A stretch of DNA of 22,194 bases from JBBTWG01 sp038062935 (GCA_038062935.1 JBBTWG010000049.1:1-22194), one strand, 5' to 3'; numbered from the stretch's first letter, positions 14,825 through 21,746 are shown. The notes: a model not told the origin generated them from the sequence alone. Numbers and translations: made by a program.

Positions 14825-16057
14825 TCAATCGCGCATCCTCATGCCGGCCATCACCAGGAATTTTTCCAGGAAAGTGTCTTTGGAAGTCCATCCATGTTCA
14901 CAGTACAGATGAACGCTCGCCAAAAAACGGTCTCCAGAAAAAATCGGAGCCACCGCGATCACTTCCTGACGGATGAGGGAATTTTCGGATGAACTGACGA
15001 TGCGTCGCTCGTCGAAAGCTTTTTTTGCGAGGCTTTGATCGAAAGAAATGAGATTCTGTTTTTCGAGTACCGGTACAGTGCCGACACAAGAAACGAGTTC
15101 GAGGCTCGCGCCTTTCTTTTTTCCATGATCTCGAAAAAGTCGCACAATGCAGCCATTTGCAGCAGTGATCGACATTGCTGTGTTGCCCAGGAATTCGAAA
15201 AAATCACTGCTCATCGACGAATCATTTGCGAATCCATGACTCATCACACTGAGGAAATCCATCATCGCATCTATTTTTTTTTGCACCTCGGCAAGATTTT
15301 GACGTTCCAATTCAATTTTCTCATTTTTTGCAGAGAGTTCTTGTTCAAAGCGTTTTTGTGGACTGACATCGCGTGCGATCACCATCGAAAATCCATCGCC
15401 TTGCGAAAACGAAAGTGTGATATCCATTTCATGTCGTTTTTTATGAAAACCTTTGACTTCGAGCATATTGAGTCGTAAAGGATTTTTCACAATCATCTGG
15501 AGATCTTTCGGTCCAAAAATGAGATCCAAAAGCCTTCCAGTGATTTCCTGAGCGTCGTATCCAAAAATATCTTTCGCACCCTGGTTCCAGGAGAGAATAT
15601 GTAAATCTTGATCAAGTGTAATGACCGCGTCATGCGATTTTGCCAGCGCTGATTGCAGGAAATCAGCCATATTTTTCTGTTTTTTCAGTTCTGAAATATC
15701 CGTGATAATCCCGATCGTTCCGCCATCCGGCAACGGAGTCCCACTGAGAAGCACAGGAATTTTCCGTCCATCTTTCGCAAGAACATTTCCTTCATAGCTC
15801 GAACTAATGCCATTTTTTCGATCATGGCTATTCACATATTTCACGCGCTCAGAGCTTTCATGATCCCAAAAAACATACGACTCTTGTCCGAGAGATTCTT
15901 CGAGAGAGTAGCCAGTCAGTGAGCAAAATTTGTGGTTCACGTAGCGCGTTCGTTCCTGCGCATCCCCCATCCACACCGCCTCCGCCATGGTGTCCATGAG
16001 CTTTTTATAGAGAATGTCAGAAGGTGGCGACTCTTCAAAAGAAGGTTTCTTTTTCAT
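14825..16057 (-). CDS. PAS-PAS-GAF sensory protein without output domain
   Basis: The 410-aa product has a PAS domain at about residues 15-130 (MAEAVWMGDAQERTRYVNHKFCSLTGYSLEE, then GIITDISELKKQ), a second PAS at 137-240 (SHDAVITLDQDLHILSWNQGAKDIFGYDAQEITG), a coiled coil at about 238-272 (ELSAKNEKIELERQNLAEVQKK) and a GAF-like domain to the end (NGCIVRLFRDH, VAPIFSGDRFLASVHLYCEHG). It has no membrane segment, no histidine-kinase HATPase, no GGDEF/EAL and no DNA-binding domain. It would be a cytoplasmic ligand- or redox-sensing protein acting through a partner, or a kinase remnant. A -10-like TACAAT lies just upstream. Confidence 0.8.
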   Translation of the reverse strand: MKKKPSFEESPPSDILYKKLMDTMAEAVWMGDAQERTRYVNHKFCSLTGYSLEESLGQESYVFWDHESSERVKYVNSHDRKNGISSSYEGNVLAKDGRKIPVLLSGTPLPDGGTIGIITDISELKKQKNMADFLQSALAKSHDAVITLDQDLHILSWNQGAKDIFGYDAQEITGRLLDLIFGPKDLQMIVKNPLRLNMLEVKGFHKKRHEMDITLSFSQGDGFSMVIARDVSPQKRFEQELSAKNEKIELERQNLAEVQKKIDAMMDFLSVMSHGFANDSSMSSDFFEFLGNTAMSITAANGCIVRLFRDHGKKKGASLELVSCVGTVPVLEKQNLISFDQSLAKKAFDERRIVSSSENSLIRQEVIAVAPIFSGDRFLASVHLYCEHGWTSKDTFLEKFLVMAGMRMRD

Positions 16058-16066
16058 ACTTTCCCC

Positions 16067-16072
16067 ATTGTA
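16067..16072 (-). promoter_or_regulatory. Probable -10 box for the PAS-PAS-GAF gene
   Basis: On the minus strand TACAAT (16072-16067) precedes the ATG at 16057 by 9 bases, giving a leaderless or very short-leader mRNA. No good -35 is visible. It lies in the 113-bp gap shared with the divergent 16171 gene. Confidence 0.35.
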
Positions 16073-16106
16073 GAGCCAAAAAACACACTGTTAGAAACAC
16101 TTCAAT

Positions 16107-16135
16107 TTGACTTAAAAGAAAAATTATGTCATAAT
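16107..16135 (+). promoter_or_regulatory. Promoter for the 16171 gene
   Basis: TTGACT (16107-16112) and CATAAT (16130-16135) are 17 bp apart, with TGT just before the -10. Transcription would start near 16142, giving a 28-base AT-rich leader before the ATG at 16171. Confidence 0.5.
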
Positions 16136-16170
16136 AATAACAATCAAAGCATAATAAAACAAAAACACAC

Positions 16171-16893
16171 ATGCATAAAAAGCTTCTTATCCTCGGCCTT
16201 TCAGGATTTTTTGTCACTTTTGGAATCATTTTTGCGGTTCAGACCGTTTTTCGTGCATCTGATTTGAAGGCAGAGCTCCTCACTCAGGATGTAGATGATG
16301 AAGACAGCGAAGATGATATCAACATCGATATGTCCGCAGAAGCAGAAAAAAAAATGAAACAGGCAGATCGAACAATTGCAAAATATTTGAAAGCAGGTGT
16401 ATCAGGAAATGATATTCGCGAACTCAAAAAAATTGCGAACAACATGCATAATGCACTTGCAGAAAAAGAAAGTGATGGAATTTTTTGGGATCTCTGGTCT
16501 GAATTCGAAGCAAAAGATAATGATATTCAGGATGCGCTCAACGGCGATGTATCTGTAGAAGTGGACCAGGACATCGAAACACCAAGAATGCAGGAGCAGG
16601 CTCCAAAGCTCATAGAAAAGCCAGTAAAGAAGCTTATTCAGCCACTCAAAGTTCCAGTCAAGACCACAGTCAAGGCTCCAGTAAAACCAATCGCAGTACC
16701 AAAAAAAGCTTCAGGGAAAATTTCTTCTCCAACGCCACAGCCATACTCACCAACACCACAACCGTATTCTCCTACGCCACAGCCATACTCACCAACACCA
16801 CAACCATACAGTCCCGCAAAACAATCAAAAACATCAAAGTCAGATATTTTGAAAAAAGCTACGACCAAGTCTTCAACAAGTACAAAAAAATAG
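16171..16893 (+). CDS. Membrane-anchored Lys/Pro-rich protein with SPTPQPY repeats
   Basis: The 240-aa product has an N-terminal membrane segment (about residues 5-27) with a basic start, so the rest should be outside the cytoplasm. Residues 30-55 are very acidic (DVDDEDSEDDINID). Residues 55-130 are predicted helical (EAEKKMKQADRTIAKYLKAG, ELKKIANNMHNAL). From about 140 on it is rich in Lys, Pro and Val (PVKTTVKAPVKP), leading to four perfect SPTPQPY repeats and a basic Ser/Thr/Lys tail. The tail resembles wall-spanning or wall-binding segments. I do not recognise a family. A clear terminator follows at 16921. Confidence 0.75.
   Translation: MHKKLLILGLSGFFVTFGIIFAVQTVFRASDLKAELLTQDVDDEDSEDDINIDMSAEAEKKMKQADRTIAKYLKAGVSGNDIRELKKIANNMHNALAEKESDGIFWDLWSEFEAKDNDIQDALNGDVSVEVDQDIETPRMQEQAPKLIEKPVKKLIQPLKVPVKTTVKAPVKPIAVPKKASGKISSPTPQPYSPTPQPYSPTPQPYSPTPQPYSPAKQSKTSKSDILKKATTKSSTSTKK
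16726..16809 (+). repeat. Four 21-bp tandem repeats coding for SPTPQPY
   Basis: Copies lie at 16726, 16747, 16768 and 16789. All encode SPTPQPY exactly, but the DNA alternates: copies 1 and 3 are alike, and copies 2 and 4 are alike. This suggests the present array arose by doubling a 42-bp unit. Silent differences with an unchanged peptide point to selection on the protein sequence. Copy number could vary between strains. Confidence 0.9.
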
Positions 16894-16920
16894 AGGAAAA
16901 GAAATGAGTCATAAGAATCG

Positions 16921-16950
16921 AAAAGGCGGCTTGAAAAAGCCGCCTTTTTT
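16921..16950 (+). terminator. Intrinsic terminator after the 16171 gene
   Basis: AAAAGGCGGCTT (16921-16932), loop GAAA, then AAGCCGCCTTTT (16937-16948) form a perfect 12-bp stem with a run of T to 16950. It is 27 bp after the stop codon and is the clearest terminator in the window. Its symmetric A and T ends would let it work in both directions. Confidence 0.9.
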
Positions 16951-16975
16951 GCAAATGAACAGACCATGCTATAAT
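16949..16975 (+). promoter_or_regulatory. Promoter for tRNA-Ser(UGA)
   Basis: TTGCAA (16949-16954) and extended TGC-TATAAT (16970-16975) are 15 bp apart. The segment from GCTATAAT onward (ATACGCCGGCA) closely matches that before tRNA-Ser(GCU) (GCTACAATACGCCAGCA at 21579-21595), so the two tRNA promoters share an ancestor or a control signal. The transcript would carry a leader of about 124 nt before the tRNA. Confidence 0.65.
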
Positions 16976-17001
16976 ACGCCGGCACTCAGTCAATAGTGAG
17001 A

Positions 17002-17100
17002 CTTGGCTCTGCCAAGGTCAATGTAGCGAGTGCACAGCACGAGCGCGCAGCGAAGTAAGCGATCTGGCTCCGCCAGTCGCGAACGAAGCGAAGCTCTACA
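17002..17100 (+). repeat. Structured GC-rich leader of tRNA-Ser(UGA)
   Basis: The long leader holds two strong hairpins: CTTGGC-TCT-GCCAAG (17002-17016) and GCGA-t-CTGGC-TCC-GCCAG-TCGC (17059-17080). TGTAG (from about 17032) can pair with CTACA (17096-17100) to enclose the second. Several AGCGAAG-type motifs occur here and again after both tRNA-Ser genes. A leader this long and folded before a tRNA is unusual; it may be removed by RNase P and other nucleases, or be residue of repeats. Confidence 0.55.
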
Positions 17101-17105
17101 ATCAA

Positions 17106-17193
17106 GGAGAGATCGGATAGTGGTTGATTCCACCTGTCTTGAAAACAGGAAGGCCGCAAGGTCTCGAGGGTTCGAATCCCTCTCTCTCCGCCA
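17106..17193 (+). tRNA. tRNA-Ser (anticodon UGA)
   Basis: The acceptor stem pairs GGAGAGA (17106-17112) with TCTCTCC (17183-17189), followed by discriminator G and an encoded CCA. The anticodon arm is CCTGT-CTTGAAA-ACAGG, giving anticodon TGA, which reads UCA and by wobble other UCN codons. A long variable arm (GGCC-GCAA-GGTC) is diagnostic for class II tRNA-Ser. The T arm is GAGGG-TTCGAAT-CCCTC. Total length is 88 nt with CCA. The final A is the first base of a 20-bp hairpin. Confidence 0.96.
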
Positions 17194-17235
17194 GTTTGAA
17201 ATATTCCCAAGCTCTGCTTGGGAATATTTCAAACT
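17193..17235 (+). repeat. Perfect 20-bp hairpin directly after tRNA-Ser(UGA)
   Basis: Bases 17193-17212 are exactly complementary to 17216-17235 with a 3-base loop (TCT). It begins at the last base of the tRNA CCA. No T run follows, so it is not a standard intrinsic terminator; it may mark the 3' end for processing. Confidence 0.75.
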
Positions 17236-17265
17236 CTTGCAGAGAAAAAAGGGATGAGAAGTTCA

Positions 17266-17290
17266 CACCCCGCAGCGAAGCGAAGGGGTG
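17266..17290 (+). repeat. Hairpin with GCAGCGAAGCGAA loop after tRNA-Ser(UGA)
   Basis: CACCCC (17266-17271) pairs with GGGGTG (17285-17290) around a 13-base loop. The loop recurs with one change (GTAGCGAAGCGAA) in the hairpin after tRNA-Ser(GCU) at 21705-21725. The preceding bases, TTGCAGA through GGGATGAGAAGTTCACACCC (17237-17270), also recur at 21748-21776. Confidence 0.65.
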
Positions 17291-17322
17291 AATCCCTCTC
17301 TCGTTCAAATCCCTCCCCACCA
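17290..17322 (+). pseudogene. Duplicated 3'-end fragments of a tRNA-Ser
   Basis: GAATCCCTCTCTC at 17290-17302 repeats 13 bases of the tRNA-Ser(UGA) T arm and acceptor (17174-17186). It is followed by GTTCAAATCCCTCCCCACCAG, which again looks like a T loop, acceptor end and CCA. No complete cloverleaf can be built, so these are remnants, either of a lost tRNA copy or of an integration event at the tRNA 3' end. No integrase is nearby. Confidence 0.45.
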
Positions 17323-17339
17323 GTTCAAAAGTTTTTCCA

Positions 17340-18221
17340 ATGAAAATTCTCATCACCAAACCTTCGCGCGACTACGAACTTCTCGACAGCGGTGAAGGAG
17401 AAAAACTCGAGCGCTACGGCGAATTTATTCTTTCTCGTCCCGATCCGCAGGCATTGTGGAAAAAGAATTTATCACCACAGGAGTGGCAAAACGCCGACGC
17501 GATTTTCAAGAGAACCGCCGATGGTGGTGGCTGGAAAACAAAAAGAAGTCTCCCGGAGCGCTGGCAAATCGAACTTGCCGGTCTCAACTTTTGGATCCGC
17601 CCAACATCATTCAAACACACCGGACTTTTTCCAGAACACAGTGAAAATTGGAAATGGATTGAAAGCGCGCTAGCGCCGGGCAGCTCTACTCCCCACTCTT
17701 CTGCGCCCACCGTCCTCAATCTTTTCGGCTACACCGGCGGAGCGAGCCTCGCAGCCGCAAAAGCTGGCGCAAAAGTCTGTCATCTCGACGGCTCCAAAGT
17801 GGCCATCACTTGGGCTCGCGAAAACGCCAAAATTTCCGGACTCGCAGAGAAGCCTATCCGTTGGATTCTCGACGACGCGAGAGTTTTTCTGAATCGTGAA
17901 GTGAAACGCGGCAATCGCTACGACGGCATTATCATGGATCCGCCAGCATTCGGCCACGGCCCCAACAAAGAACTTTGGAAAATTGAAGACCATTTCCTTG
18001 ATCTCCTCGACCTCACCATGAAAACGCTCACCGAAAAACCATTATTTCTCCTCATCAACGGCTACAGCTCAGGATATTCCGCCCTCGCCTACAAAAACAA
18101 TCTCGATGAAATGATGAAAAAACACAAAGGAGAGACCGAAATCGGCGAACTCACCATCGAAGAATCAAAAACCGGCCGACTCTTGCCGTGCGGAATCTTC
18201 GCCAGATGGAGAAGTTTGTAA
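17340..18221 (+). CDS. RlmI-like SAM-dependent RNA methyltransferase
   Basis: The 293-aa product has a Rossmann methyltransferase core with SAM-binding motif I NLFGYTGG (127-134), an acidic residue after the next strand (CHLDGS, 148-152) and the catalytic-type motif DPPAFGHG (200-207). These are typical of the COG1092/RlmI group that methylates C5 of a cytosine in 23S rRNA. The N-terminal third (ILSRPDPQALW, TGLFPEHSENW) is the usual extension of this subgroup; the PUA domain of E. coli RlmI is absent. The target base cannot be inferred. The TAA stop lies inside a short repeat, and the pseudouridine synthase gene follows 13 bp later, so the two probably form an RNA-modification operon. Confidence 0.8.
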   Translation: MKILITKPSRDYELLDSGEGEKLERYGEFILSRPDPQALWKKNLSPQEWQNADAIFKRTADGGGWKTKRSLPERWQIELAGLNFWIRPTSFKHTGLFPEHSENWKWIESALAPGSSTPHSSAPTVLNLFGYTGGASLAAAKAGAKVCHLDGSKVAITWARENAKISGLAEKPIRWILDDARVFLNREVKRGNRYDGIIMDPPAFGHGPNKELWKIEDHFLDLLDLTMKTLTEKPLFLLINGYSSGYSALAYKNNLDEMMKKHKGETEIGELTIEESKTGRLLPCGIFARWRSL

Positions 18222-18253
18222 AGTCACACGTCACATGTCAAAAGTCACATGTC
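18220..18253 (+). repeat. AAGTCACATGTC-type repeat, copy 1, over a stop and a start codon
   Basis: This segment consists of the short units AAAGTCACACG, TCACATGTCA and AAAGTCACATGTC. It includes the last two bases of the methyltransferase stop and the ATG of the pseudouridine synthase, so that protein's first residues (MSKVTC) come from the repeat. A related cluster lies in frame at 18663-18699. Confidence 0.75.
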
Positions 18254-18900
18254 TTTACGAAGACAACCACCTCATCGCCGTCCTCAAACCCGCCGGAATA
18301 CCGGTGCAAGGCGACGAAACCGGTGACCCATGTCTCCTCGACGAAGTGAAAAATTTTCTCAAAGAAAAATACCAGAAACCCGGAAACGTCTTCGTCGGCC
18401 TCCTTCATCGCCTCGATCGCCCCGTCACGGGCATCATTCTTTTCGCGAAAACCAGCAAAGGCGCCTCTCGCCTCTCCGAGCAATTTCGCAATCACGAAGT
18501 GAAAAAAATCTACCACGCATATGTTCTCGGAAAACCACCAAAAAAATCCGACACACTCATTCATTACTTGAAAAAAGATCACGAAAAAAACAAAGTCACC
18601 GCCTACGAAAAACAAGTCCCCGACAGCCAATACGCCGAGCTTTCCTACGAAGTCGTCCCCTCAAAGTCACAAGTCACATGTCACATGTTACAAGTCACTC
18701 TCAAGACCGGCCGCTCACATCAAATCCGTGTCCAGCTCAGCAAAATAGGTTGTCCTATTCTCGGTGACCTCAAATATGGCGCACCATCGCCACTTCCCGA
18801 CAAATCCATCGCTCTCTGTGCGACACATTTGAGCTTCCGGACGGCCACGACTGGCGAACAAATCGAGCTCGCCATCGACATGCCCAAAATCCCTGGATAG
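18235..18900 (+). CDS. RluA/RluD-family pseudouridine synthase
   Basis: The 221-aa product carries YEDNHLIAVLKPAGIPVQ (8-25), the catalytic motif HRLDRPVTG (58-66, nucleophile Asp61), IYHAYVLG (92-99), and LKTGRSHQIRVQL (156-168) then GDLKYG. It converts uridine to pseudouridine in rRNA or tRNA. There is no N-terminal S4 domain, so it is a short RluA-type member and its target is not predictable. Residues about 143-155 (SKSQVTCHMLQVT) are encoded by a CACATGTC-rich repeat where the family usually has a plain beta strand, and the N-terminus overlaps another copy. It follows the methyltransferase by 13 bp and has a terminator after it. Confidence 0.9.
   Translation: MSKVTCLYEDNHLIAVLKPAGIPVQGDETGDPCLLDEVKNFLKEKYQKPGNVFVGLLHRLDRPVTGIILFAKTSKGASRLSEQFRNHEVKKIYHAYVLGKPPKKSDTLIHYLKKDHEKNKVTAYEKQVPDSQYAELSYEVVPSKSQVTCHMLQVTLKTGRSHQIRVQLSKIGCPILGDLKYGAPSPLPDKSIALCATHLSFRTATTGEQIELAIDMPKIPG
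18663..18699 (+). repeat. AAGTCACATGTC-type repeat, copy 2, in frame inside the RluD-like gene
   Basis: Units AAAGTCAC, AAGTCACATG, TCACATGTTAC and AAGTCACTC follow each other and match the cluster at 18220-18253. The frame stays open and adds about a dozen residues just before the conserved LKTGRSHQIR. ACATGT is itself palindromic, and the units are tandem with small variations. Confidence 0.75.
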
Positions 18901-18931
18901 ACCAGTCGAATTATTCTATACTTCGTACCAC

Positions 18932-18953
18932 AGAGACCAAAAGTCTCTTTTTT
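18932..18953 (+). terminator. Intrinsic terminator after the RluD-like gene
   Basis: AGAGAC (18932-18937), loop CAAAA, GTCTCT (18943-18948), then a T run to 18953. The stem is short at 6 bp, but position and T tract are right. A -10-like TATACT at 18917-18922 lies just before it; if used by the 18970 gene, the hairpin would fall in its leader. Confidence 0.65.
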
Positions 18954-18969
18954 ACTTTTCACAAACATT

Positions 18970-20133
18970 ATGCAAACATCAAAAAACCAAGGAGGAGGTC
19001 TTCGAAAGCTCATCATTCCTGCGATAATTATCGGAGTTATTTTTTTTCTATTCAGTGGAAATGATGATGGCACAACACCTCCAGAAACCGGTGAGACACA
19101 AACACAAGTCATCGAGAAAAAAGAAGGATCCGAGAGCACCAGGGCCGAGAAAATCGGCATCACCTTCGATCATCTTGCATCATGGGGAGAAATCGATTCT
19201 GAAAATGAGAAAGCGCTCGTCATGATTTTCAACGATGCGTGCACAGGCAGTGATTGCGGAAATCTTTTTGTCGAAAAATTTTTACTCACCGACAGTAGTT
19301 TCGGACAAGTTGCGCAACTCGCAAAAACATTACAAAAAATTCAGGAAAAAAACGGTCTGATTTTTTATCAAGACACAGACAAGAAAGTCGTGACCGGCAA
19401 CAAGATTTTTGTAGAAAGCCAGAAAGGGACAATCTACACTTTCGAGCTCTCAGGAAAAGGTGCGCAGGCCGAGAATTTTGAAGAAGTGATGAATACGCTC
19501 CGCGAAATAACCATCGTGGATAACACAAATCCACCACCATCATTGCCAAGCACCACAGCAGCGCCAGCAACAACTGGTACGCCCACTCCAGGAGTTCCAG
19601 GTTCACCAGCCACGGCTCCTACGACACCAGTCGTCACTGGCCCAACATTCAAATTTCAGAGCTGCAACGATCTCGCTGCCTACGCCAAAGAAACTTTCTA
19701 CACCGATTTCGTCACACAAATGACAAAAATGTCAGCATTCAGTGATCCATACACGATGAAGCTCTACGGTCGCCAGATGATTACCGTGAATGACATCAAA
19801 CAAGGATGCATCTCCAGCGAAGGAAAAATGTTCCTGGCACTCATCCCAAAAGGTCCAGGTACAGGGACAATAGAATTTCACATCTACAAATATGATCTCG
19901 GCACAAAAGTGGTGAAAGAAGCCCAAAAGAAAGGCGATTGGACAAAAGCAGTGGGCCCATCCGAATTCGGAAAACGCGAAGGTCGCGTCATTCACATGAG
20001 CAGCTCAGCAAAAGAAGGAACCTGCATCAACACCACGTCCTACGATTACGACTACATCGACAATATCATCACCGCCAAAGAAGCCTGCAGTGCGTGCGAA
20101 GGAGTAGCGCAGAAGACGTGTCAGCAATTGTAA
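18970..20133 (+). CDS. Membrane-anchored two-domain envelope protein, unknown function
   Basis: The 387-aa product has a basic start, then one membrane segment (about residues 13-29, LIIPAIIIGVIFFLF), so most of it is outside the cytoplasm. Residues 60-180 form a first domain (IGITFDHLASWGEI, VMIFNDACTGSDCGNLFV, TIYTFELSGKGAQAENFEEVMNTL), similar in style to the lipoprotein at 8340. A Pro/Thr/Ala-rich linker covers about 185-225 (PSTTAAPATTGTPTPGVPGS). The second domain (FQSCNDLAAYAKETFYTDF to the end) has six Cys, including CSACEG, so disulfides are likely. No family is recognised. It has 57 bp to the convergent GNAT gene. Confidence 0.75.
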   Translation: MQTSKNQGGGLRKLIIPAIIIGVIFFLFSGNDDGTTPPETGETQTQVIEKKEGSESTRAEKIGITFDHLASWGEIDSENEKALVMIFNDACTGSDCGNLFVEKFLLTDSSFGQVAQLAKTLQKIQEKNGLIFYQDTDKKVVTGNKIFVESQKGTIYTFELSGKGAQAENFEEVMNTLREITIVDNTNPPPSLPSTTAAPATTGTPTPGVPGSPATAPTTPVVTGPTFKFQSCNDLAAYAKETFYTDFVTQMTKMSAFSDPYTMKLYGRQMITVNDIKQGCISSEGKMFLALIPKGPGTGTIEFHIYKYDLGTKVVKEAQKKGDWTKAVGPSEFGKREGRVIHMSSSAKEGTCINTTSYDYDYIDNIITAKEACSACEGVAQKTCQQL

Positions 20134-20190
20134 AATCTTCTGCAAGACTGCTGTTTGAGGCGATACGGGATGAACACATGGGCGAAAAGT

Positions 20191-20709
20191 TCAGTTTTCG
20201 ATCCAATACCTCCTCACCAACATACCCTCAACTTCAATTTTGTCCTGCAATATTCCGCCATTTTTTTCAACGATTTTTATCGACGCAATATTTTTATCGT
20301 CGCAAGTCACCAAAACTTTTTTCAAACCAATTTCTCTCGCCTTCAGAAGCGCAAGTTCCAGAATCTTCATACCATAGCCATTTCGACGCGCACTCGATCG
20401 AATTGTATAACCAACATGTCCTCCTTTTTTCTCCAATTTTTCATTCAAAGAATGTCGAATATTCACATGCCCAACAAATCTCCCTTCGTCGATCAACCAA
20501 TAAGTCGTCGCAGGAGCCCAATAATCCGGAATATTGATCCCCTTCGAATGATTCCGCGTGCGTTCAATGTATTCTTCAATATCTGCCGGCTTTTCCGGAA
20601 TATTCCAAAATCCACCTGTCCCTTCAGTCTCAAGCTCGAGCAGAGCCTCTCGCCAGCTCTGCTCATATTTTTTAGTTGGTGAAATGAGTTGCATAAGGTT
20701 CAGTTTCAA
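20191..20709 (-). CDS. GNAT-family N-acetyltransferase (RimJ/RimL-like)
   Basis: The 172-aa product has the acetyl-CoA binding loop RRNGYG (108-113; family pattern Q/RxxGxG/A) after the strand HVGYTIRSS. It then has the helix MKILELALLKAREIGLKKVLVTC and DDKNIASIKIVEKNGG, which is motif B of the RimJ/RimL-like group. Such enzymes acetylate protein N-termini, small amines or antibiotics; the substrate here is not evident. Its start is 3 bp after the uppP stop, so it is co-transcribed downstream of uppP. It ends in TGA. Confidence 0.88.
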   Translation of the reverse strand: MKLNLMQLISPTKKYEQSWREALLELETEGTGGFWNIPEKPADIEEYIERTRNHSKGINIPDYWAPATTYWLIDEGRFVGHVNIRHSLNEKLEKKGGHVGYTIRSSARRNGYGMKILELALLKAREIGLKKVLVTCDDKNIASIKIVEKNGGILQDKIEVEGMLVRRYWIEN

Positions 20710-20712
20710 GCT

Positions 20713-21519
20713 TTAAAATTTCACTGCCAGCGCTAAAACCAGCAAACCAAAGCCAATCCGATACCACGCGAACGACCGGAAAGTATGAGTACTCACGAAT
20801 TTCAAAAAGAGTTTGATGACAACCAATGCGGAAATAAAAGACGTCAAAAATCCCACGGCAAACATCGGGGCATCACTCATCGAAAGCACTGAAGCGCTTT
20901 TCAAAAGATCGTACAGTGTGGCCGCAAGCATCGTCGGAATCGCAAGGAAAAAAGAAAATTCCGTCGCCGCCACACGATTCAAACCAAAAGACATTCCACC
21001 CAAAATCGTAGCTCCAGATCTGGAAACGCCCGGAATAAGGGCCAAAACCTGACACAGTCCTATTTTGAAAGACTGTCGCATACTGACTTTTTCCACCGAA
21101 TCCGTCATTCCCTTTTTCGCAAAATGTTCGATCACAAAAATCAAAACCCCACCGACGATCAGTGCGCACGCCACAACCAAAGGCTGAAACAAAATCGCCT
21201 TGATCCATTTGTGAAACAAAAGTCCAAAAACCGCCGACGGCACAAAAGCCACAAAAATTTTCGTCCAAAAATGAAGCGATTGTACGCGTGCTGCGCCCCC
21301 AGAAAATCCAAAAAAATCAAAAATTTTCTTCCAAAAAACCCAGACCACAGACAGAATCGCTCCCAGCTGAATAAATATTTCAAACGTCTTCGCGCGATCC
21401 CCAGTGAATCCCAACAAATCCCCCGCCACAATCAAATGCCCAGTCGAAGAAATCGGCAAAAACTCAGTCACTCCCTCAATCAATCCAAGTACCAGCGCAG
21501 TCAAAATATCATGAGACAT
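20713..21519 (-). CDS. uppP: Undecaprenyl-diphosphatase
   Basis: The 268-aa product is the usual length of UppP/BacA and is a polytopic membrane protein. It has both catalytic signatures: EGVTEFLPISSTGHL (15-29) and PGVSRSGATI (163-172), including the Glu, Ser and Arg residues needed for activity. It dephosphorylates undecaprenyl pyrophosphate to recycle the lipid carrier for peptidoglycan and other wall polymers; in other bacteria extra copies give bacitracin tolerance. With murA it supports a real peptidoglycan pathway. The GNAT gene follows on the same strand. Confidence 0.95.
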   Translation of the reverse strand: MSHDILTALVLGLIEGVTEFLPISSTGHLIVAGDLLGFTGDRAKTFEIFIQLGAILSVVWVFWKKIFDFFGFSGGAARVQSLHFWTKIFVAFVPSAVFGLLFHKWIKAILFQPLVVACALIVGGVLIFVIEHFAKKGMTDSVEKVSMRQSFKIGLCQVLALIPGVSRSGATILGGMSFGLNRVAATEFSFFLAIPTMLAATLYDLLKSASVLSMSDAPMFAVGFLTSFISALVVIKLFLKFVSTHTFRSFAWYRIGFGLLVLALAVKF

Positions 21520-21558
21520 ACGAAGAGAATATCAGAATTCAGCTTTATGGAAAAGACC

Positions 21559-21586
21559 TGACAGCACAAAGTTTCTAGGCTACAAT
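21559..21586 (+). promoter_or_regulatory. Promoter for tRNA-Ser(GCU)
   Basis: CTGACA (21559-21564) and TACAAT (21581-21586) are 16 bp apart. Transcription would start near 21593, 15 bases before the tRNA. The bases around the -10 (GCTACAATACGCCAGCA) match those of the other tRNA-Ser promoter. Confidence 0.65.
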
Positions 21587-21607
21587 ACGCCAGCAAACAG
21601 CCAACGC

Positions 21608-21701
21608 GGAGAGGTACTCAAGTGGCTGAAGAGGCGGGTTTGCTAAACCTGTAGGTCGGGGTTTTCCCGGCGCGGGGGTTCGAATCCCCCCCTCTCCGCC
21701 A
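21608..21701 (+). tRNA. tRNA-Ser (anticodon GCU)
   Basis: The acceptor stem pairs GGAGAGG (21608-21614) with CCTCTCC (21691-21697), then discriminator G and encoded CCA. The anticodon arm CGGGT-TTGCTAA-ACCTG gives anticodon GCT, reading AGC and AGU. A long variable arm (TCGGGGTTTTCCCGGC) marks class II tRNA-Ser. The T arm is GGGGG-TTCGAAT-CCCCC. With the UGA isoacceptor 4.5 kb upstream, this window carries two of the cell's tRNA-Ser genes. Confidence 0.96.
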
Positions 21702-21704
21702 GCA

Positions 21705-21725
21705 CACCGTAGCGAAGCGAAGGTG
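21705..21725 (+). repeat. Hairpin with GTAGCGAAGCGAA loop after tRNA-Ser(GCU)
   Basis: CACC (21705-21708) pairs with GGTG (21722-21725) around a 13-base loop that differs at one base from that of the hairpin after tRNA-Ser(UGA). The stem is shorter (4 instead of 6 bp). It starts 4 bases after the tRNA CCA. Confidence 0.6.
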
Positions 21726-21746
21726 CCTGCAGCTATGCAGCTAAAC

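Noticed and set aside
16726..16809. CRISPR-like array
   Set aside because: These are 21-bp tandem coding repeats without spacers. No cas gene or repeat-spacer array was seen anywhere in the window.
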